Source: Archivesica marissinica | Lineage: Eukaryota > Mollusca > Bivalvia > Venerida > Vesicomyidae | Reading direction: 5' to 3' | Assembly (NCBI GenBank): GCA_014843695.1 | Contig: CM026386.1 | Coordinates: 12,761,213 to 12,825,212 of the forward strand | Length of the DNA stretch: 64,000 nucleotides | Part shown: piece by piece, positions 38,905 to 51,973 of the stretch | Layout: each line of letters begins with the position of its first letter | Position numbering within the stretch: position 1 is the stretch's first letter | Translations under genes and position numbers: made by a program | Notes under the pieces: generated by a model | What the model was told of the DNA's origin: nothing | Seen by the model: the letters and a program-made list of their open reading frames with translations, nothing else | The model's database searches: none

Positions 38905-39392
38905 TAAAAATACACTTCCTATATGGCTTACGATAACAAAAATACACTTCCTATATGGCTTACGATAACAAAAATACACTCCTATATGGCTTACGATAAC
39001 AAAATTACACTTCCTATATGGCTTACGATAACAAAAATACACTTTCTATATGGCTTACGATAACAAAAGTACACTTCCTATATGGCTTACGATAACAAAA
39101 ATACACTTCCTATATGACTTACGATAACAAAAATACACTTCCTATATGCCTTACGATAACAAATATACACTTCCTATATGGCTTACGATAACAAAAATAC
39201 ACTTCCTATATGGCTTATGATAACAAAAGTACACTTCCTATATGCCTTACGATAACAAAAGTACACTTCCTATATGGCTTACGATAACAAAAATACACTT
39301 CCTATATGGCTTACGATAACAAAAATACACTTCCTATATGGCTTACGATAACAAAAATACACTTCCTATATGCCTTACGATAACAAAAATAG
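38905..39392. repeat. 32-bp minisatellite
   Basis: About 15 units sharing ACTTCCTATATGGCTTACGA and TAACAAAAATAC. The derived minus-strand frames are by-products. Confidence 0.95.
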
Positions 39393-40156
39393 TAACAACA
39401 GTAACAATTAATTACGTACAAGTCAAATAGCAATGCTACTATGCATTCTTCCACTTTAATCTGAATAATTATGTTCAGTCCGTAAACATTTTGCTTTTTG
39501 CAATATAATAACGTATATGAAAATAAAAGTATGACTTTCATGACTCGGTTTGCCACACTCCTCGTACATTCGGAACGCATCGCTCTATATCGGTAATCAT
39601 AACAAACACCTCTCGGCAATCAGAACTAAGACAACTGGTTCAAAATCCGTTGTCAAGCATGCGCATTATGCATTGTTTATATACGTTTTGTTGATAAACA
39701 TGTCGCGTATACAACGGTGATATATTGATTTGATTTCTTTCGTTTCTGATGAAATATTTGGATTTTTTAAAAGTACACTGTCACTGGAAAGTATATTCCT
39801 CAAATAGCTGGTGCCTTTTAAATAAAACTCGATCTTTAGTCCGATACAGTCTTGCTTTAACAAACATGTTACGATTTGAGAAATAAAACAATTTGCTTTG
39901 TTTTATGAGCTATAGCTTTTAGTTCTAATCATTTTTCATACGTGTCAAGATTGTGTAAATTGTATATTTGTATATGTTATATCATTGTTTGAAATACTCT
40001 ATGTTTAAACTAAACTACAAAACGCATTATAGTATATATATCCGTGCGTTTCAGGTGTGTATGCCAGTTGTATACGAGTGTATTTCAGACAAATGACATG
40101 CTCAGTTTCTCGGTGTAATAACTATAATAACACATTTAGCTGATGCCATGTTTACT
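39393..40156. other. Non-coding stretch downstream of the receptor gene
   Basis: No gene is seen. It lies beyond the 3-prime end of the minus-strand receptor gene. I could not place a convincing polyadenylation signal. Confidence 0.5.
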
Positions 40157-40157
40157 T

Positions 40158-40742
40158 CTCTCTCTCTCCTCCCATCCCACCTCCCCTCCACCCGCTCTCT
40201 CTATATATATCTATCCCTCTCTCTCTCTCACATTCAATCTCTCTCTCAATCTCTCTCCATCTATCTCTCTCTCTATCTATCCCTCTCTCTATATATCCCT
40301 CTCTCTCACATTCTATCTCTCTCTCAATCTCTCTCCATTTATCTCTCTCTCTCTCTATCTCTCCACCCTCTCTCTATCTCTCTCCATCTCTCTCGATCTC
40401 TACTCTCTCTCTCTTCTCGTCCCTCTCCTCTCCTCTCCTCTTTCTCTCTCTATATATATTTATCTATCTCTCCCTCTATCTCTCTCGCCCTCGCTCCCCC
40501 TATATGTCCCCCTCTCTCTCTATATATATATATCTCTCTCTCTCTCTCACTACCTACCTATCTCTCTCCCTCTCTCTGTCTATGTATATATATATATATC
40601 TTCTATCTATCTGTCTCACTACCTACCTATCTCTCTCCCGCTCTCTGTCTATCTATCTATATATATATATATATATATCTCTCTCTCTCTCTCTCTCGCT
40701 CTACTTATCTCTCTTCTATATATATCTCTCTCACTACACGTC
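40158..40742. repeat. Polypyrimidine (CT)n with (TA)n microsatellite
   Basis: Almost 600 bp of CTCTCT with interspersed TATATA and TATCTATC. On the receptor-gene strand it is a polypurine tract beginning about ten bases after the stop codon, so it probably lies in the 3-prime UTR. The Ser/Leu-rich plus-strand frames of 242 and 226 codons are by-products. Confidence 0.93.
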
Positions 40743-40749
40743 TGCAGTA

Positions 40750-41284
40750 TTACTTGCCAGAAACAATTGGTCTCATGTATCCATCTTCGTCCAGCTTCCT
40801 CTCATACACGTTCTCGCCTAACCTATGACCTACTAGACCTTGATAATGGCCTTTCATTTCAGCCCTGTTAGCTGGAGCCTCACGCCAAGTATCGTCAGAT
40901 TCAAGAGGCACATCCGGTAATTGCCTTCGCATGACGTTTTTATTCGGGTATTCACGTAGTGGTTTATTCTTGTTTCTATTGTTGCTATATGGATACTCAT
41001 AATGTTCCCTAAATTTCCGATTCTTATCAGTCCTGAGACCGGTGTAGTAATGTTCCTTTGCGTTAAGATCAATATACCCATCGTTGTCATCTATCTTCAG
41101 TCCGGTATAGGTATGGTGAGTGGTATTCTGGTTATCTCTATGATAACCATCATTGTGGTGGCTTGCCACGCGTAGTGCATTAACATCTAGCGCGTCCCTT
41201 CTTGATCCATCTGTTATGGTGTCGTACTCGTCTTCATTAGTAATTGAACGAATACTTGTAGCCAATACATTGGAATTAGCGACT
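40750..41284 (-). CDS. Terminal exon: tyrosine-rich cytoplasmic tail
   Basis: The acceptor is TTTCTTATAG before 41284 and the stop TAA is at 40752-40750. It gives 177 residues after completing a split Arg codon. Thirteen tyrosines are present. Counting from the first full codon (Val1), YTGL at 59, YIDL at 70 and YTGL at 80 are separated by 7 and 6 residues, inside the 6-8 spacing of the ITAM consensus, so two ITAM-like modules overlap. YDTI (20) and YQGL (147) are further candidate SH2-binding sites. QLPDVPLE (121-128) holds a PxxP. There is no kinase or other enzyme domain. The acidic, Asn/Asp-rich, hydrophilic composition fits a signalling tail. By analogy with Draper/CED-1-type receptors I infer docking of a Syk-family kinase; this is not shown by sequence alone. 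Confidence 0.85.
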
Positions 41285-44200
41285 CTATAAGAAATTCGGT
41301 AATACGATTATATATATGAACGTTTGGACCACGTATCCATAGAGCATAATGAACATTTATTCAAAGTAGCCTCCGTGCCCACGTGCTTTCTAACGAATTT
41401 GCCCTTCAGCATTGTAGGTTCGAATCCCGGGGTGTGGGATTATTATAATTATGTAATGAAGCTATCCAGCTTGCTTGCGGAAGGTCGGTGGGTCTACCCG
41501 GGTGATCGTCCGTGCATGACATACTGCTCGGAGAGGCATCCGGGTCTTCCTCCACCAACACATAGTAGCTGGAAAGTCGCAATATATGACCTACTCTATT
41601 GGTGCAACTTTAAACCACAGACACATAAAACATATGTATCTGTAAACTAACGCTTCTCACCAATGCAACCTGGGTTCGATCCTCGGACCGGGAAGTATGC
41701 CAGATAGTAATGCCATACCAGACAGGTGGGTTTTCTCCGGGTACTGCTGTTTCCTCCAACACGAAATACCACATTTATGCTTTCACATATAAGTAAAATA
41801 TCTTTAATGCTATCATTATGACAGAAACATATATTAATAACTTTGATATGTGTCTGAAGATTTGGTTAACTTAAGTTAGAACAGAAATAAGCGACAAAGC
41901 ATATTTACATACCTTGAGTCTGGCAATTTCTTCGGTGTGTCTTTTAGCTCTCCTAAAAAGCATACAGAAGCTTCTAAGTAAGCTATTCATTTAAAGCGAC
42001 ATTACATCGATGAAAAGGCAACTTTCTACATAATGTAATTTCCTAGTATATGGTATCATTTTTATTCAAATAAATGTAGCAGAATCTGCGTATTTCAACT
42101 AATAAATAAGCGTCGTATACGACGGTTGTTAACATAACAAAACAATGTAAATATGGTCAACATACATGGGTAATACAACGCGTGTATCATGAATAGCGTG
42201 ATTTATGGTACACATTTACCGTTGTATTTACATATATAACACATACACTTGGTTGGCCATTATAAATATGAAATCCTACTTTCACTTTTGAGAGTTGCAG
42301 ACCACAAGAACGCTTGTTTATTGATTGCAAATTAGTGTTCGAATTATGCTATTTATACGTAAAATGTATATTTTGGTTTTTTGTTTGTGATGTAATGTCG
42401 CTTTAAGGAATGGGTCGCAGGTCAATAGTTTCCATCGGGGTATGATCTACATTGGGCGTGGTTAAAGTGTGTGGCGGCCGAAGGCCGATGGACTCACATA
42501 AACAGTGGTAGACAGATGGACTCACATAAACAGTGGTAGACAGATGGACTCACATAAACAGTGGTAGACAGATGGACTCACATAAACAGTGGTAGACAGA
42601 TGGCCTCACATAAACAGTGGTAGACAGATGGACTCACATAAACAGTGGTAGACAGATGGACTCACATAAACGATGGCTCACATAAACAGTGGTAGACAGA
42701 TGGACTCACATAAACAGTGGTAGACAGATGGACTCACATAAACAGTGGTAGACAGATGGACTCACATAAACAGTGGTAGACAGATGGACTCACATAAACA
42801 GTGGTAGACAGATGGCCTCACATAAACAGTGGTAGACAGATGGACTCACATAAACAGTGGTAGACAGATGGACTCACATAAACAGTGGTAGACAGATGGA
42901 CTCACATAAACAGTGGTAACAGATGGACTCACATAAACAGTGGTAGACAGATGGACTCACATAAACAGTGGTAGACAGATGGACTCACATAAACAGTGGT
43001 AGACAGATGGACTCACATAAACAGTGGTAGACAGATGGCCTCACATAAACAGTGGTAGACAGATGGACTCACATAAACAGTGGTAGACAGATGGCCTCAC
43101 ATAAACAGTGGTAGACAGATGGCCTCACATAAACAGTGGTAGACAGATGGCCTCACATAAACAGTGGTAGACAGATGGACTCACATAAACAGTGGTAGAC
43201 AGATGGACTCACATAAACAGTGGTAGACAGATGGACTCACATAAACAGTGGTAGACAGATGGACTCACATAAACAGTGGTAGACAGATGGACTCACATAA
43301 ACAGTGGTAGACAGATGGACTCACATAAACAGTGGTAGACAGATGGACTCACATAAACAGTGGTAGACAGATGGACTCACATAAACAGTGGTAGACAGAT
43401 GGACTCACATAAACAGTGGTAGACAGATGGACTCACATAAACAGTGGTAGACAGATGGACTCACATAAACAGTGGTAGACAGATGGACTCACATAAACAG
43501 TGGTAGACAGATGGACTCACATAAACAGTGGTAGACAGATAGACTCACATAAACAGTGGTAGACAGAAATCGGTTGTTACTAATTAAATTTAGAATTTAA
43601 AATGATGAGTGTTTTACGTTTATTTATCGTCGTTACCGGTTGCCCATATGAGCGACGCCTCCTGAAGAGATTAGTCATTTCAGATTTTGGAGGATAGTGC
43701 AATGATACAGACAGAGACCCATTCCAGAGTCACCTCTTAAAATGATGTGTAATCGGATCTATTTGATCATGTTGTTATATTGCCCTGAGGAAACGAATCC
43801 GGTTGGCAATATATTGATGTAAAAGAAGTGACCATGTAACAATTGAATGACCTCGATGAAACGCTAACAAATAGCAGTCAATTGTAACAATTACAACTAA
43901 TATTTTACAAATTACAAAACAAGTTGTCTTTTTTGAATCGTCACACCTTACAACAAGTAGTCCGCTATGAATATTAATGAGAATAGAATAATTTTGCAAT
44001 CTATTTAGTTATGAACGGCGATCACATGTGCTGAATCATCCAATCAGAGTCGTGATTGCTGAATCGTCCAATCAGAGCCGTGATTGCTGAATCGTCCAAT
44101 CAGAGCCGTGATTGCTGAATCGTCCAATCAGAGTCATGATTGCTGAATCATCCAATCAGAGTAGTGATTGCTGAATCGTCCAATCAGATCCGTGATTGCT

Positions 44201-47200
44201 GAATCGTCCAATCAGAGCCGTGATTGCTGAATCGTCCAATCAGAGTCATGATTGCTGAATCATCCAATCAGAGTCGTGATTGCTGAATCGTCCAATCAGA
44301 GCCGTGATTGCTGAATCGTCCAATCAGAGCCGTGATTGCTGAATCGTCCAATCAGAGTCATGATTGCTGAATCATCCAATCAGAGTAGTGATTGCTGAAT
44401 CGTCCAATCAGAGCCGTGATTGCTGAATCGTCCAATCAGAGTCATGATTGCTGAATCATCCAATCAGAGTAGTGATTGCTGAATCGTCCAATCAGATCCG
44501 TGATTGCTGAATCGTCCAATCAGAGCCGTGATTGCTGAATCGTCCAATCAGAGTCATGATTGCTGAATCATCCAATCAGAGTCGTGATTGCTGAATCGTC
44601 CAATCAGAGCCGTGATTGCTGAATCGTCCAATCAGAGCCGTGATTGCTGAATCGTCCAATCAGAGTCATGATTGCTGAATCATCCAATCAGAGTCGTGAT
44701 TGCTGAATCGTCCAATCAGAGTAGTGATATTGCAAAACAGTTGTAATACACTACTAACAACAAGTTCCTACCTTGTGGGTGCCGTCTTCTGCGAGTGCAG
44801 AAGCATATCGTGGCAACAACAATTATAAACAGTAGTCCACCAACACCAGATGATACAACAATCACTAACATCGAAATTTCAGTCTTAGTTCCAACTGAAA
44901 AACAAACATTCTCTTTTGAAAGTTGAAATAATTAATATTGTTATTGGCATATTCCTCGTGTCTGAGGGCTTGTGACTTCGACCCACGCCAGAACCATAGG
45001 GTGATTGTGTCCTATAAAAATATATACATCTAAAACCACATCGCCTCCCTCCATACATCTAAGAATACAGTGTCTCTTGTCTCCATCCCCTCCCTCTCTC
45101 ACCCTCCACCTCTTCCTCTCATGGCGATGGATTCCAGTATGACCGACTGTTGTAATTACTAGCTAGGCAATCGAGCTTAATGAGTAGTAGTAGTATTTCA
45201 GTTTATTTATCCTCGCCTCCGGCGAACCATGTGGGCGAGCGTTCTGCGGCGATTAGTAGTACGTGCCTTGCACTGTCGATTATTCGTGGTGATATGTAGA
45301 TGTTGCTGGCTGATGTCTTGTAGAGTAATGTTCTTGTTATGTCCGATGATGGTGCGGTACGTGCCTTGCACTGTCGATTATTCATGTTGATATGTAGATG
45401 TTGCAGGCTGATGTCTTATAGAGTAGTGTTCTTGTTGTGTCTGATGATGGTGCGGTATGTGCCTTGCACTGTCGATTATTCATGTTGATATGTAGATGTT
45501 GCTGGCTGATGTCTTGTAGAGTAGTGTTCTTGTTGTGTCCAATGATGGTGCGGTACGTGCCCACCCAACAATGTAGATGTTGCTGGCTGATGTCTTGTAG
45601 AGTAGTGTTCCTGTTGTGTGTGATGATGGTGCGGTACGTGCCTTGCACTGTCCATTATTCGTTGTGATATGTAGATGTTGCTGGATGATGTATTGTAGAG
45701 TAGTGTTCTTGTTATGTCTGATGATGGTGCGGTACGTGCCTTGCCCTGTCCATTACTCGTTGTGATATGTAGATGTTGCTGGCTGATGTCTTGATGCTCC
45801 CGGCTGGTATTTAACCTAATAACAAATGTTTGATTTTGCAGTGGTATATAGCCAATGAGAGTGAACCGCCCCCTGACCACAGACCTTGACACCTTGGCCG
45901 ATTTATACCAACATCTAATCACTTCCTCCTGGACCAACCCTCTCGATAACATACAAAGTTTCACCAGAATCCACCCACAACAACATTTTGAGTTATCCTG
46001 TCATAAACGCAATAACAAAATAACAAATTTTAACGATGATGTCACAGTGTTCAAAATGGCCGCTGTTATGCAAAGATATTAAATATGCGTCATGTTCGAT
46101 TCCTTCAGCTACGACGTTCTATCCAATCAATAACATTTCAAACCCTTACAAATTCCGCCTTCGACATTTTCAATATAATATACTATCGTCTGTTTCATAG
46201 AGACACAGTTTTCTTATTTGGCATGAAAACATAGTCGGCAAGGACAATGTCGTATTCATGGATAAATCTTGCGAAATTGAGTTGGATTCATAGTGACGGG
46301 GTATCAGTTTTGACTTGCTAGGAATGGCCTAATAAAATTGTATCCATGGTTTCAAGCCTGTAGTGTATCATGATGTTCTTACAAAAATATGTTTTTTGGT
46401 TTTGAATCCGAAATAATTTGTCAAGACCCCATGTATATGTAGTACGCATGACAATAATAAAATGACAATTCACAGAATGTATAGAAAGCCAATTGTTATA
46501 GTTACCTAGTACACATGTGCCATTGTCATTTACTTCGTAGTCTTGTACACAGATGCATTCGTACCCACCAACAGTATTTTTNNNNNNNNNNNNNNNNNNN
46601 NNNNNNNNNNNNNNNNNNNNNNNNNNNNNNNNNNNNNNNNNNNNNNNNNNNNNNNNNNNNNNNNNNNNNNNNNNNNNNNNNNNNNNNNNNNNNNNNNNNN
46701 NNNNNNNNNNNNNNNNNNNNNNNNNNNNNNNNNNNNNNNNNNNNNNNNNNNNNNNNNNNNNNNNNNNNNNNNNNNNNNNNNNNNNNNNNNNNNNNNNNNN
46801 NNNNNNNNNNNNNNNNNNNNNNNNNNNNNNNNNNNNNNNNNNNNNNNNNNNNNNNNNNNNNNNNNNNNNNNNNNNNNNNNNNNNNNNNNNNNNNNNNNNN
46901 NNNNNNNNNNNNNNNNNNNNNNNNNNNNNNNNNNNNNNNNNNNNNNNNNNNNNNNNNNNNNNNNNNNNNNNNNNNNNNNNNNNNNNNNNNNNNNNNNNNN
47001 NNNNNNNNNNNNNNNNNNNNNNNNNNNNNNNNNNNNNNNNNNNNNNNNNNNNNNNNNNNNNNNNNNNNNNNNNNNNNNNNNNNNNNNNNNNNNNNNNNNN
47101 NNNNNNNNNNNNNNNNNNNNNNNNNNNNNNNNNNNNNNNNNNNNNNNNNNNNNNNNNNNNNNNNNNNNNNNNNNNNNNNNNNNNNNNNNNNNNNNNNNNN

Positions 47201-50200
47201 NNNNNNNNNNNNNNNNNNNNNNNNNNNNNNNNNNNNNNNNNNNNNNNNNNNNNNNNNNNNNNNNNNNNNNNNNNNNNNNNNNNNNNNNNNNNNNNNNNNN
47301 NNNNNNNNNNNNNNNNNNNNNNNNNNNNNNNNNNNNNNNNNNNNNNNNNNNNNNNNNNNNNNNNNNNNNNNNNNNNNNNNNNNNNNNNNNNNNNNNNNNN
47401 NNNNNNNNNNNNNNNNNNNNNNNNNNNNNNNNNNNNNNNNNNNNNNNNNNNNNNNNNNNNNNNNNNNNNNNNNNNNNNNNNNNNNNNNNNNNNNNNNNNN
47501 NNNNNNNNNNNNNNNNNNNNNNNNNNNNNNNNNNNNNNNNNNNNNNNNNNNNNNNNNNNNNNNNNNNNNNNNNNNNNNNNNAGCAGGCTTCATACAGGGT
47601 TGGATTCTCTATATTATAGCAGGCTTCATACAGGGTTGGATTCTCTATATTATAGTAGGCTTCATACAGGGTTGGATTCTCTATATTATAGCAGGCTTCA
47701 TACAGGGTTGGATTCTCTATATTATAGTAGGCTTCATACAGGGTTGGATTCTCTATATTATAGCAGGCTTCATACAGGGTTGGATTCTCTATATTATAGC
47801 AGGCTTCATACAGCGGTTGGATTCTCTATATTATAGTAGGCTTCATACAGGGTTGGATTCTCTATATTATAGCAGGCTTCATACAGGGTTGGATTCTCTA
47901 TATTATAGTAGGCTTCATACAGGGTTGGATTCTCTATATTATAGTAGGCTTCATACAGGGTTGGATTCTCTATATTATAGCAGGCTTCATACAGGGTTGG
48001 ATTCTCTATATTATAGTAGGCTTCATACAGGGTTGGATTCTCTATATTATAGCAGGCTTCATACAGGGTTGGATTCTCTATATTATAGCAGGCTTCATAC
48101 AGGGTTGGATTCTCTATATTATAGTAGGCTTCATACAGCGGTTGGATTCTCTATATTATAGTAGGCTTCATACAGGGTTGGATTCTCTATATTATAGCAG
48201 GCTTCATACAGGGTTGGATTCTCTATATTATAGTAGGCTTCATACAGGGTTGGATTCTCTATATTATAGCAGGCTTCATACAGGGTTGGATTCTCTATAT
48301 TATAGCAGGCTTCATACAGGGTTGGATTCTCTATATTATAGTAGGCTTCATACAGGGTTGGATTCTCTATATTATAGCAGGCTTCATACAGGGTTGGATT
48401 CTCTATATTATAGCAGGCTTCATACAGGGTTGGATTCTCTATATTATAGCAGGCTTCATACAGGGTTGGATTCTCTATATTATAGCAGGCTTCATACAGG
48501 GTTGGATTCTCTATATTATAGCAGGCTTCATACAGGGTTGGATTCTCTATATTATAGTAGGCTTCATACAGGGTTGGATTCTCTATATTATAGCAGGCTT
48601 CATACAGGGTTGGATTCTCTATATTATAGTAGGCTTCATACAGGGTTGGATTCTCTATATTATAGCAGGCTTCATACAGGGTTGGATTCTCTATATTATA
48701 GTAGGCTTCATACAGGGTTGGATTCTCTATATTATAGCAGGCTTCATACAGGGTTGGATTCTCTATATTATAGCAGGCTTCATACAGGGTTGGATTCTCT
48801 ATATTATAGCAGGCTTCATACAGGGTTGGATTCTCTATATTATAGCAGGCGTCATACAGGGTTGGATTCTCTATATTATAGTAGGCGTCATACAGCGGTT
48901 GGATTCTCTATATTATAGTAGGCGTCATACAGGGTTGGATTCTCTATATTATAGCAGGCTTCATACAGGGTTGGATTCTCTATATTATAGTAGGCTTCAT
49001 ACAGGGTTGGATTCTCTATATTATAGTAGGCTTCATACAGGGTTGGATTCTCTATATTATAGCAGGCTTCATACAGGGTTGGATTCTCTATATTATAGCA
49101 GGCTTCATACAGGGTTGGATTCTCTATATTATAGCAGGCTTCATACAGGGTTGGATTCTCTATATTATAGCAGGCTTCATACAGGGTTGGATTCTCTATA
49201 TTATAGTAGGCTTCATACAGGGTTGGATTCTCTATATTATAGTAGGCTTCATACAGGGTTGGATTCTCTATATTATAGCAGGCTTCATACAGGGTTGGAT
49301 TCTCTATATTATAGCAGGCGTCATACAGGGTTGGATTCTCTATATTATAGTAGGCGTCATACAGGGTTGGATTCTCTATATTATAGCAGGCTTCATACAG
49401 CGGTTGGATTCTCTATATTATAGCAGGCTTCATACAGGGTTGGATTCTCTATATTATAGCAGGCTTCATACAGCGGTTGGATTCTCTATATTATAGCAGG
49501 CTTCATACAGGGTTGGATTCTCTATATTATAGCAGGCTTCATACAGGATTGGATTCTCTATATTATAGTAGGCGTCATACAGGGTTGGATTCTCTATATT
49601 ATATTAGGCGTCATACAGCGGTTGGATTCTCTATATTATAGTAGGCTTCATACCGGGTTGGATTCTCTATATTATAGCAGGCTTCATACAGAGTTGGATT
49701 CTCTATATTATAGCAGGCTTCATACAGGGTTGGATTCTCTATATTATAGCAGGCTTCATACAGGGTTGGATTCTCTATATTATAGCAGGCTTGATACAGG
49801 GTTGGATTCTCTATATTATAGCAGGCTTCATACAGCGGTTGGATTCTCTCTATTATAGCAGGCTTCATACAGGGTTGGATTCTCTATATTATAGTAGGCT
49901 TCATACCGGGTTGGATTCTCTATATTATAGTAGGCTTCATACAGGGTTGGATTCTCTATATTATAGTAGGCTTCATACAGGGTTGGATTCTCTATATTAT
50001 TGTAGGCTTCATACAGGGTTGGATTCTCTATATTATAGTAGGCTTCATACAGGGTTGGATTCTCTATATTATAGCAGGCTTCATACAGCGGTTGGATTCT
50101 CTCTATTATAGCAGGCTTCATACAGGGTTGGATTCTCTATATGATAGCAGGCTTCATACAGCGGTTGGATTCTCTCTATTATAGCAGGCTTCATACAGCG

Positions 50201-51930
50201 GTTGGATTCTCTCTATTATAGCAGGCTTCATACAGGGTTGGATTCTCTCTATTATAGCAGGCTTCATACAGGGTTGGATTCTCTATATTATAACAGGCTT
50301 CATACAGCGTTGGATTCTCTATATTATAGTAGGCTTCATACAGCGGTTGGATTCTCTATATTATAGCAGGCTTCATACCGGGTTGGATTCTCTATATTAT
50401 AGCAGGCTTCATACAGGGTTGGATTCTCTATATTATAGCAGGCTTCATACAGGGTTGGATTCTCTATATTATAGTAGGCTTCATACCGGGTTGGATTCTC
50501 TATATTATAGCAGGCGTCATACAGCGGTTGGATTCTCTATATTATAGTAGGCTTCATACAGCGGTTGGATTCTCTATATTATAGCAGGCTTCATACAGGG
50601 TTGGATTCTCTATATTATAGCAGGCGTCATACAGGGTTGGATTCTCTATATTATAGCAGGCTTCATACAGGGTTGGATTCTCTATATTATAGCAGGCGTC
50701 ATACAGCGGTTGGATTCTCTATATTATAGCAGGCTTCATACAGGGTTGGATTCTCTATATTATAGCAGGCTTCATACAGGGTTGGATTCTCTATATTATA
50801 GTAGGCTTCATACAGGGTTGGATTCTCTATATTATAGCAGGCTTCATACAGGGTTGGATTCTCTATATTATAGCAGGCTTCATACAGCGGTTGGATTCTC
50901 TATATTATAGCAGGCTTCATACAGCGGTTGGATTCTCTATATTATAGCAGGCTTCATACAGGGTTGGATTCTCTATATTATAGTAGGCTTCATACAGCGG
51001 TTGGATTCTCTATATTATAGCAGGCTTCATACAGGGTTGGATTCTCTATATTATAGCAGGCTTCATACAGGGTTGGATTCTCTATATTATAGTAGGCTTC
51101 ATACAGGGTTGGATTCTCTATATTATAGCAGGCTTCATACAGCGGTTGGATTAACACATGCCCTACCAATCGCAACAATAGCAGCGTTTGCAAACAGCAT
51201 AGATCCAGATCAGAAGGTGCAATCTAATCTGGCTCTCTGCTATCTGCAAACAGCATAGATCCAGATCAGAAGGTGCAATATAGTCAGGCTCTATGCTATC
51301 TGGTATTCGTATAGTGGAGCTAAAACACTTTGCTTAACAGCAAACAACATAGATCTTGATCAGACCCGGTTATGGGTTAATATAAAGAGAAATGTGTATA
51401 GGATAATATGAACAAAAATTCTTACAATTCTTATGTAGACCGCCTCCGTGGTCGAGTGGTTACGATCGCTGACTTGTAATACAACTGTAAACTATCATCA
51501 CTGATGGTCACGGGTTCAAGCCCCGCTCAGACCGTGTCTCTAAGTATAAAAATGTTGGCAATACTTGTACTTGTTAACCGCTTGAGCCTGCCCATAAAAG
51601 GTGTTGTTAGGTACACGTCGCTCAAAATGGCAACCGGTAGCGACGTTAAATAAACGTTAAATAAACATCAATAAACAAAATTCTTATAAGAGTATCGATG
51701 TTGTTTCCACATTCATTCCAATTTAGTTGGCTTGTTAAGGACTTTAGTGTATTTAGCTCGATTGCATAACAAGTTCTTACAACTTATATTAATCACTCTC
51801 GATGCCTCATTCCTGATGGAATCCATAACCATGAAGGAGAGAGAAGAGGGAACGTGGAATTTAAATGCATTGCCTACTGGCACAATCGTGACGGTTCCAG
51901 CGGGGCTCCAATTCCGGGCATTTCGCACCT

Positions 51931-51973
<43 letters not shown>

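Noticed and set aside
40143..40871. 242-codon plus-strand Ser/Leu/Tyr-rich frame
   Set aside because: Translation of a CT/TA microsatellite that overlaps the real minus-strand exon.
47582..51154. Repeated LDSLYYSRLHTG frames as a repeat protein
   Set aside because: 36-bp satellite periodicity; frames break wherever the CAGCGGTT insertion appears.
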